Shown here one piece after another: positions 33,484-38,435 of a DNA stretch of 38,435 nucleotides; the first letter of the stretch is position 1; each line of letters opens with the position of its first letter. Source of the stretch: Thermoplasmata archaeon (GTDB taxonomy: Archaea; Thermoplasmatota; Thermoplasmata; Thermoplasmatales; Thermoplasmataceae). The DNA is taken from NCBI GenBank assembly GCA_021835025.1, contig JAKBQY010000058.1, forward strand, positions 4,729 to 43,163, in the 5' to 3' direction. A model generated the notes under the pieces. That model saw only the letters and a program-made list of their open reading frames with translations, had not been told where the DNA came from and did no database searches. A program made the position numbers and the translations under genes.

Positions 33484-34262
33484 TAAATATAAAAATAAAT
33501 AAAAATTTGGAACTGAATGAAAACAGTTTCCTTATGATAGCAGGTCCATGTTCGGTGGAAAGTAAAGAACAGGTTATGGAGGTGGCAAGAAACCTTAAGA
33601 AAATGGGGGTTAATGTACTCAGAGGAGGTGCCTTCAAACCAAGAACATGCCCTGACTCTTTCCAGGGACTTGGAGAGGAGGGATTGAAATTGCTTGTAAA
33701 AGCAAGGGAAGAAACGGGAATGGCAATTGTCACAGAGGTTATGGATACAGAAAATCTTTCACTTGTTGAGGAATATTCTGATATAATACAAATAGGATCA
33801 AGGAATTGCCAGAATTTTTCTCTGCTCAAGGAAGTTGGCAAATACGACAAGCCTGTGCTTCTAAAAAGAGGATTTGGAAATACAATATCGGAATTGATAG
33901 GTTCATCAAAATACATTTCCCAGAGTGGCAATAACAGGGTAATATTTGTTGAAAGGGGAATAAGAACGTTCGAAACATCAACAAGGTTCACCCTCGATGT
34001 TTCTGCCGTACCAGTGCTTCATGAGAAAACAGAATTTCCTGTAATAATTGATCCGAGCCATCCGGCAGGTGTGAACAGATATGTAGAACCACTTGCTATG
34101 GCAGGAACTGCAGCAGGTGCTGATGGCCTTATAATAGAGGTACACCCCAATCCCAAGGAAGCTTTGAGCGATGCTTCACAACAACTCACAATCCCTGAAT
34201 ATAACCATTTATATGAAAAAGTAAAGGGATTAACACCATTAATAAATAAATATGTAATTTAA
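33480..34262 (+). CDS. 3-deoxy-7-phosphoheptulonate (DAHP) synthase, type I-beta
   Basis: A 260-residue enzyme that joins phosphoenolpyruvate and erythrose 4-phosphate, the first step of the shikimate pathway. Hallmarks: MIAGPCSVES, LRGGAFKPRTCPDSFQGLG, IQIGSRNCQNF, PVLLKRGF, FVERGIRTFE, VIIDPSHPAG and GLIIEVHPNP. It is the short I-beta type with no N-terminal ferredoxin-like or chorismate mutase regulatory domain, so feedback inhibition by an attached domain is not expected. It ends the trp operon with a four-base overlap (ATGA), linking precursor supply with tryptophan synthesis. Its stop shares bases with the stop of the convergent gene. Confidence 0.95.
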   Translation: MINIKINKNLELNENSFLMIAGPCSVESKEQVMEVARNLKKMGVNVLRGGAFKPRTCPDSFQGLGEEGLKLLVKAREETGMAIVTEVMDTENLSLVEEYSDIIQIGSRNCQNFSLLKEVGKYDKPVLLKRGFGNTISELIGSSKYISQSGNNRVIFVERGIRTFETSTRFTLDVSAVPVLHEKTEFPVIIDPSHPAGVNRYVEPLAMAGTAAGADGLIIEVHPNPKEALSDASQQLTIPEYNHLYEKVKGLTPLINKYVI

Positions 34263-34870
34263 TATTTTTTGCGTTTTTCCAGTTCATTGCCTCTATTTAT
34301 CTCTTTTGAAGATTTTTTTGAAGAATTTCTATGCTTTGTTATTACATAAAATGCCCCAAAAATTATAAAAACAGCGGCAACCATTGCCCCTATGGCTACA
34401 TATGTTTTTTGGGGATCAACGGCTATTGTAATTGTTGCAGTATCTGATTGTGCATTTGGTTTTGATGGTGCAGATGTATTATAATATGGTGTTACAATTA
34501 CCGTGGGTTTCCCAGATACTGTAGGGGTAAATGTAAAACTGACTGTTTTGTTTGAGCTTGCATTTATAGTAGAATTATAACTCTGTGTATACACTTTACC
34601 CCTTATAACAAGGGACAGGTTATAATGACTGATGCTTGACGTGGTATTTGTGTTGAAAAGCTTAATGTGAAGTGTACCACTATGATATTGCAGAAATTCA
34701 CGTGGTTCGGTTATATTGGTAACGAGTAAATATGTAATATTCGCACTGGATGATTCCGGTGTTGCACCTTTATTTGTATTAACGGTATTGCCGGTATCCT
34801 GAAGGGCCATAACTGATAAACCGGTAATCATTATCATAACTATTGTAATAACTGCAATTCCTTTTTTCAT
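34259..34870 (-). CDS. Secreted, C-terminally anchored beta protein
   Basis: A 203-residue protein with a signal peptide (MKKGIAVITIVMIMITGLSV), an external domain of about 125 residues, a transmembrane helix near the end (YVAIGAMVAAVFIIFGAFYV) and a basic tail (KHRNSSKKSSKEINRGNELE). The external part (PREFLQYHSGTLHIKLFNTN, then KTVSFTFTPTVSGKPTVIVT) has the alternating pattern of a CARDB-like immunoglobulin-type fold and several N-x-S/T sites. The start is the ATG at 34870; an in-frame GTG lies nine bases upstream. A TATA box is centred about 26 bases before that ATG. Function unknown; probably a cell-surface protein. Confidence 0.8.
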   Translation of the reverse strand: MKKGIAVITIVMIMITGLSVMALQDTGNTVNTNKGATPESSSANITYLLVTNITEPREFLQYHSGTLHIKLFNTNTTSSISHYNLSLVIRGKVYTQSYNSTINASSNKTVSFTFTPTVSGKPTVIVTPYYNTSAPSKPNAQSDTATITIAVDPQKTYVAIGAMVAAVFIIFGAFYVITKHRNSSKKSSKEINRGNELEKRKKY

Positions 34871-35137
34871 AAATTCCACTTTTTTATCTTAAATATATTA
34901 AATAATATAAAGATTGCCCAGAATTTTATCTAAATTATGCAATGTGTTGTGTTTTAATTAATTTATAATCGTATTCCTTATCTTTGAAGAACGGGGTTTT
35001 CTTGCTCGAACTAATTTAATAAAGATATAATTGAAGAGGATACAGAATGCAATAAGAACCACAGATTCCATAGTATTCTCTTGCTTGAGAGGGAATTAGG
35101 CCAGGATTGGTTTAAGGCCAAAAGTTTTTGCTTCCAT
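34871..35137. other. Intergenic stretch without clear features
   Basis: Contains the promoter of the secreted protein and, near 34990-35020, GGGGTTTTCTTGCTCGAACT, a weak match to the end of the IS605-like repeat family. The segment 35030-35130 looks faintly coding on the plus strand (RFHSILLLERELGQDWFKAK) but has no start and no recognisable family. Confidence 0.4.
34891..34900 (-). promoter_or_regulatory. TATA box of the secreted-protein gene
   Basis: On the minus strand TAATATATTT is centred about 26 bases before the ATG at 34870, the archaeal standard distance. It supports that start over the GTG at 34879. Confidence 0.5.
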
Positions 35138-36562
35138 TTATCCCTTCATCACCGCCAGTGGCCTCATATTGGCAACTGGCCGGGCAATATTGGCCCCTAT
35201 TACAACCTTTATAACTTCATCAATGTCCTTGTAACTATTTGGTGATTCTTCTATTATGGCCTTTTTTGTAACGGCTTTTATATATATTCCCTTGGAGTTG
35301 AGCTCCTTGACAATATTATCTGCTGTAAAACTTTCATTGGCTTTTTTCCTGCTAATTAACCTACCTGCACCGTGACATGAACTTCCAAATGAATTTTTCA
35401 TATTTTCATTCGTGCCAACCATTACGTATGAGGCAGTTCCCATATCCCCAGGAATAATTACTGGATATCCAGTTTCACTGAAGTTTCCTCCAGCAATACC
35501 TCTTGGAAATGCCTTTGTTGCACCTTTCCTGTGAACTACAAGCTTTATTCTTTTATTATCAATTTCGTGCTCTTCAATTTTTGCCATATTATGTGTCAAA
35601 CTGTATACAAGGTTCATGCCCATGGATTCAAAATCATTCTTAAATGTATCCTCAAATACCTTCCTTATTTTATATACTATTATTTGCCTGTTAACAAATC
35701 CATAATTTGCCGCTGCATTCATGGCATCTATATAGTCCTGCCCCTCCTTGCTTTTTGTATAGACAGATATAAGCTGTTTATCCATTTCATTTTTCACTGC
35801 TTTATCCGATTCATTTAATTTAAGCATAAAATCACTGGCAACCTGATGTCCCAGACCACGTGAACCCGTATGTACCATTATCAATATTTGGTCCTTTTCA
35901 ATCCCAAATTTTTTTGCTATTTCTTCATCAAATATGGAATCTGCTCTCTGTATCTCGAGAAAATGATTTCCTCCACCAAGTGTACCCAGTTCATTTATAC
36001 CTCTTTTAAGGGCCTTTTCACCGACCTTTGAATGATCGCATTCCATTTTTCCTTGTTCCTCTGTATTGGACATATCCATTTCTGTTGCGTAGCCGTTATC
36101 GTATGCCCATGACAATCCAGATGATATGATGTCATTCAATTTATTTGAATTTAGCTGAAAACTTGATTTATAGTCTATTCCAGCAGGTATTGATTTATAA
36201 AGATCGTCAAGAATTGAATTTATTTTATCTTGGACATCAACGTAGTTCAGGGAAGTCTTTAGCAATGAAACACCACAGTTTATATCATATCCAACTCCGC
36301 CGGGTGATATGATCCCCTCATCATAATCAAATGCGGCCACACCACCTATGGGAAATCCATAACCGAGATGTAGGTCAGGCATTGCTATTGATTTTTCCAC
36401 TATCCCTGGCATTGATGCAACGTTAGATATTTGCTCCAGAGGTTCATAGTCTGTAAGTTTATTCAACAATGTATCATTTATGAAAATAGTTCCCTTTACC
36501 TTCATTGAGCCGGTTTTTGGGATTTCATATTCGTAGTCATTGATCTTTTTGAGATTGAACAT
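35138..36562 (-). CDS. rtcB: RNA-splicing ligase RtcB
   Basis: A 474-residue GTP-dependent ligase that joins 2',3'-cyclic phosphate and 5'-OH ends, needed for tRNA splicing. The manganese ligands and active site are present: GYDINCGV (D93, C96), GGGNHFLE, HTGSRGLGHQV, HNMAKIEEHE, HRKGATKAFPRG and CHGAGR with the guanylated histidine H397. No intein is present, although archaeal rtcB genes sometimes carry one. I start at the ATG at 36562 (MFNLKKINDYEYEIPK), which matches the family N-terminus; ATGs at 36580 and 36577 would add six residues. CTAAATAAT about 30 bases upstream may be the promoter. Confidence 0.96.
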   Translation of the reverse strand: MFNLKKINDYEYEIPKTGSMKVKGTIFINDTLLNKLTDYEPLEQISNVASMPGIVEKSIAMPDLHLGYGFPIGGVAAFDYDEGIISPGGVGYDINCGVSLLKTSLNYVDVQDKINSILDDLYKSIPAGIDYKSSFQLNSNKLNDIISSGLSWAYDNGYATEMDMSNTEEQGKMECDHSKVGEKALKRGINELGTLGGGNHFLEIQRADSIFDEEIAKKFGIEKDQILIMVHTGSRGLGHQVASDFMLKLNESDKAVKNEMDKQLISVYTKSKEGQDYIDAMNAAANYGFVNRQIIVYKIRKVFEDTFKNDFESMGMNLVYSLTHNMAKIEEHEIDNKRIKLVVHRKGATKAFPRGIAGGNFSETGYPVIIPGDMGTASYVMVGTNENMKNSFGSSCHGAGRLISRKKANESFTADNIVKELNSKGIYIKAVTKKAIIEESPNSYKDIDEVIKVVIGANIARPVANMRPLAVMKG

Positions 36563-36632
36563 GAATACATATTGCATCATAAGACATAATTATTTAGAAA
36601 AAATTAATAAAATAATAAAGCAATACAGATTA

Positions 36633-36881
36633 ATGTCAAAAATTTTTAATGTTAATTCATTCAGCCAGAGAAAAAAATTCGAAATTAGACTTCAGGTTGC
36701 CCTTTTAAAAAACACACTAAAGATAAAAGAAAATTCAAAAAATCCGGAAAAATATGATGAATATCTTGCTGAAAGAATACAGAAAATACGAGAACTGCTT
36801 GGTACCACATCAAAATTTACTATTATGGATGGAGACAATGTTTTATTCACCCTGGAAGAAAATGTGAAAAACATTAAATAG
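36633..36881 (+). CDS. Small conserved-looking protein, unknown function
   Basis: An 82-residue basic protein: SKIFNVNSFSQRKKFEIRLQ, then helices VALLKNTLKIKENS and PEKYDEYLAERIQKIRELLG, and a C-terminal hairpin KFTIMDGDNVLFTLEENV. I do not recognise the family. A longer frame opens at 36540, but its first 31 residues read across the rtcB start and are probably shadow sequence. The ATG at 36633 is about 21-25 bases after TAATAAAATAATAA, consistent with a leaderless mRNA. It is divergent from rtcB and upstream of the regulator gene on the same strand. A role in nucleic acid binding is a guess from the basic N-terminus. Confidence 0.65.
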   Translation: MSKIFNVNSFSQRKKFEIRLQVALLKNTLKIKENSKNPEKYDEYLAERIQKIRELLGTTSKFTIMDGDNVLFTLEENVKNIK

Positions 36882-36922
36882 AATTTAACAAATAATATAT
36901 AAATAGTTGACATATGTAAATC

Positions 36923-37243
36923 ATGGAAGAATATTCAATATTTAAGGAGATAAACGAAGATGTAGAAACTCTAAAAAGACATATTTTGATTATTCAAACA
37001 CTATTGAAGGAACAGCCTCTTGGGATTATAAAAATTGCACAGCACACAGGATTGCCGGAGCATAAGATAAGGTATTCGCTCAGAATACTTGAAAGGGAGG
37101 GGATTATTGAAGCATCTCGTGAGGGAGCAATTTTAACCTCGACATTTCTTGACCAGAAGGAAAATATATTGAATTCCGGCAGGACACTTATGGAAAAAAT
37201 TAATTCAATATATACAGATATAAAAAATATCTTGGAGAATTAA
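36923..37243 (+). CDS. Winged-helix transcriptional regulator, archaeal
   Basis: A 106-residue DNA-binding protein. The winged helix has IIKIAQHTGLPEHKIRYSLR as the helix-turn-helix (about 36-55) followed by ILEREGIIEASREGAILT as the third helix and wing. An acidic N-terminal helix (EEYSIFKEINEDVETLKRHI) and a C-terminal helix (SGRTLMEKINSIYTDIKNIL) probably form a dimer. This layout is common among archaeal one-domain regulators. It is followed two bases after its stop by an acetyltransferase gene, so the pair is co-transcribed. ATATAAATAG, 20-30 bases upstream of the ATG, is a good TATA box. Confidence 0.82.
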   Translation: MEEYSIFKEINEDVETLKRHILIIQTLLKEQPLGIIKIAQHTGLPEHKIRYSLRILEREGIIEASREGAILTSTFLDQKENILNSGRTLMEKINSIYTDIKNILEN

Positions 37244-37245
37244 TA

Positions 37246-37755
37246 ATGTTATGGAAGAAAAAAGAGACAATTAGTTTAGACATTAGAAAAGCGTATCCCT
37301 CTGATGCTAGAGGAATAATTAACTGCATGCAAAGCGTTATGGATGAAAAAATTTATCTTGTAAGCGAATACTATTTATTGACTGAAAGGGGGGAGCAGGA
37401 AAGACTGAAAAATCCAGATGAACTTACACTTGTATGCAATGATAATGAGTTAATAGTTGGTGTCCTTACACTTCAAAGAGGTATGTATAAAAAGAACCGG
37501 CATGTTGCAAATCTTGGAATTGCAATAAGACGGAATTACAGGCATATGAATGTGGGTACAAGGATGATAGGGAATGCTCTGGAATGGGCAAAGGACAATG
37601 GAATAAAAAAGATTAACCTTGAAGTATTTTCCACTAATGTAAATGCAATAAAAACGTATAGAAAACTTGGATTTGAATATGAGGGGATGAGAAAAAACCA
37701 GTTTTTTATAAACGGCCAATACGTGGATGATGTGTTGATGACCTATATGTTATAA
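37246..37755 (+). CDS. GNAT-family N-acetyltransferase
   Basis: A 169-residue acetyltransferase. Motif A, which binds acetyl-CoA, is RRNYRHMNVGTRMI (family R/QxxGxG/A; the first glycine is Asn here). It is followed by LEWAKDNGIKKINLEVFSTN and NAIKTYRKLGFEYEGMRKNQ, the standard motif B with its tyrosine. The C-terminus VDDVLMTYML fits the amino-acid or protein N-terminal acetylating branches related to RimJ/RimL and phosphinothricin-type enzymes. The substrate cannot be told from sequence. It starts two bases after the regulator stop, behind GGAG. Confidence 0.9.
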   Translation: MLWKKKETISLDIRKAYPSDARGIINCMQSVMDEKIYLVSEYYLLTERGEQERLKNPDELTLVCNDNELIVGVLTLQRGMYKKNRHVANLGIAIRRNYRHMNVGTRMIGNALEWAKDNGIKKINLEVFSTNVNAIKTYRKLGFEYEGMRKNQFFINGQYVDDVLMTYML

Positions 37756-37980
37756 TTGTATATTCGGCCAATGTTGTATTCTCTATTGCCTAATGAAACA
37801 CTATTTCAAATTTTGTGTTAAAAATTAAATTGGACATCTTATATTTCACTATATATTGTTATGTTATGTGTAAAAATATATTTTTAAGATATAATTATTT
37901 GATATAGATATACATAACATTACAACCTTAATGTTTTTGCAGTGAAAGTATATAGCAATTTTAAAATAATACCTATTTCT

Positions 37981-38241
37981 GAACGCTATAAGATTGTTAT
38001 GACCAGTTTAAAAGTGCATAAAATTGAAGGTGTTGTATAATGGGAATTAATAAAAAATGGACTGTCGAATAGGGATATAATATAGGCATTTTCTATTAAC
38101 CTAAAAAAGATGTTTTTATTCAGGATAAATAATTGTGAAACACACATTTTAACGATTTTGTATGCACCCCCCATTTAAGAATTGGATAAATTTATAAGAT
38201 TTTTAGAAAAGGCCTATAGCAATGGAATCGTTATAGAATAA
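37981..38241 (+). pseudogene. Decayed gene with a helix-turn-helix-like segment
   Basis: One frame runs ERYKIVMTSLKVHKIEGVV, stop, WELIKNGLSNRDII, stop, AFSINLKKMFLFRINNCETH then ILTILYAPPI, stop, ELDKFIRFLEKAYSNGIVIE and a final stop at 38239-38241. Three single in-frame stops interrupt an otherwise protein-like frame. LIKNGLSNRDII-AFSIN has the helix-turn-helix look of resolvases and small regulators. The second half is the dispersed repeat shared with 25192-25294. I cannot name the parent family. Confidence 0.55.
38116..38218 (+). repeat. Dispersed repeat, copy B (partner at 25192-25294)
   Basis: Same 103-base repeat as copy A, in the same orientation, gap-free, with 11 differences by eye. 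It lies in the middle of the pseudogene at 37981-38241. Confidence 0.75.
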
Positions 38242-38365
38242 TATATTTATAACAGAAATATGCAGATAAAATGTAATACCACCTAAAAGCTTTAGAATAT
38301 AGAGTTACTAATTCACACAAATGTGATATATAAACATTTAAATTTTAATTTTACATTATGCAATT

Positions 38366-38435
38366 ATGATAAAGAATAAATACGGGATGCTGATGATAAA
38401 ATATATTTCAACGTTCATTGGCATTACAATTATCC
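38366..38435 (+). CDS. Start of a possible membrane protein, cut by the window edge
   Basis: An open frame from the ATG at 38366 to the window end reads MIKNKYGMLMIKYISTFIGI and then TII, a basic start running into a hydrophobic stretch like a first membrane helix. TATATAAAC about 30-40 bases upstream supports transcription. With only 23 residues visible no family can be named and it may not be real. Confidence 0.4.
   Translation, partial: MIKNKYGMLMIKYISTFIGITII

Larger units (their letters stand above)
37756..38365. other. Gene-poor stretch with a decayed gene
   Basis: 37756-37980 is very AT-rich with no clear feature. 37981-38241 holds the pseudogene and repeat copy B (separate entries). 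38326-38345 contains TATATAAAC, a likely promoter for the partial gene at the window edge. Confidence 0.5.

Noticed and set aside
33101-33991. 296-residue minus-strand open frame within trpC and the DAHP synthase gene
   Set aside because: It is long, but fully antisense to two genes with complete catalytic motifs. Its sequence is Ser/Pro/Leu-rich without domain pattern.
36540-36632. N-terminal extension of the small gene opposite rtcB
   Set aside because: These 31 codons overlap the rtcB start region and its promoter. The ATG at 36633 has better promoter spacing.
1-38435. CRISPR arrays, rRNA genes or an intact insertion sequence
   Set aside because: No regularly spaced repeats, no rRNA-like stretch and no complete transposase gene were seen on either strand.

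Overview
The window reads as chromosomal DNA of an acidophilic, cell-wall-poor euryarchaeon of the Thermoplasmatales, close to Ferroplasma, Acidiplasma or Picrophilus. The evidence is the AT-rich composition, archaeal information genes (aIF2-gamma, S6e, DnaG-type primase, fused Kae1-Bud32), an HU-like histone of the Thermoplasma HTa kind, a bacterial-type threonyl-tRNA synthetase, and many genes with a TATA box about 25 bases before the start codon, which implies leaderless mRNAs. The genus is inference.

Layout. 1-516 is an insertion-sequence relic. 517-4700 (minus) carries aIF2-gamma, S6e, an XTP/dITP pyrophosphatase, Kae1-Bud32 and the HU/HTa protein. 4863-7405 holds an aminopropyltransferase, a small membrane protein and a TIM-barrel protein with a 96-residue partner. 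7406-8194 is a transposase graveyard before tRNA-Thr(UGU). 8336-12305 has a protein disulfide oxidoreductase, AlaX, a serine-synthesis pair (SerA plus class V aminotransferase) and a small unknown gene. A TnpB tail (12578-12770) precedes aroD and a MarC protein. 14164-16937 is dnaG coupled to a Lon-like AAA+ ATPase with a zinc ribbon and no protease domain. 17608-19808 is a regulator trio. 19809-22835 (minus) holds an RlmE-like methyltransferase, gcvH and thrS. 22836-24240 is dense transposase wreckage, followed by an AbrB/PIN toxin-antitoxin pair, a second decayed repeat, a DsrE-like gene and tRNA-Gly(UCC). 26012-27329 (minus) has a membrane protein and archaeal triosephosphate isomerase. 27518-34262 is a complete tryptophan operon, trpB2-A-D-F-E-G-C, ending in a DAHP synthase gene. 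The right end has a secreted anchored protein, RtcB, a small gene, an HTH regulator coupled to an acetyltransferase, and a decayed element.

How the genes work together. The tryptophan operon supplies every step from chorismate to tryptophan plus the first shikimate step; aroD lies 14 kb away. SerA and its aminotransferase would supply serine, a substrate of tryptophan synthase. ThrS, tRNA-Thr, tRNA-Gly, AlaX, Kae1-Bud32, aIF2-gamma, S6e, RlmE and RtcB form a scattered translation and RNA-maturation set.

No CRISPR array, rRNA gene or intact transposase was seen. The best candidates for new biology are the DnaG-coupled AAA+/zinc-ribbon protein, the regulator trio with an unidentified third member, the non-autonomous IS605-like repeat family (with a TnpB tail that could encode a guide-RNA scaffold), and a decayed repeat pair at 25.2 and 38.1 kb.
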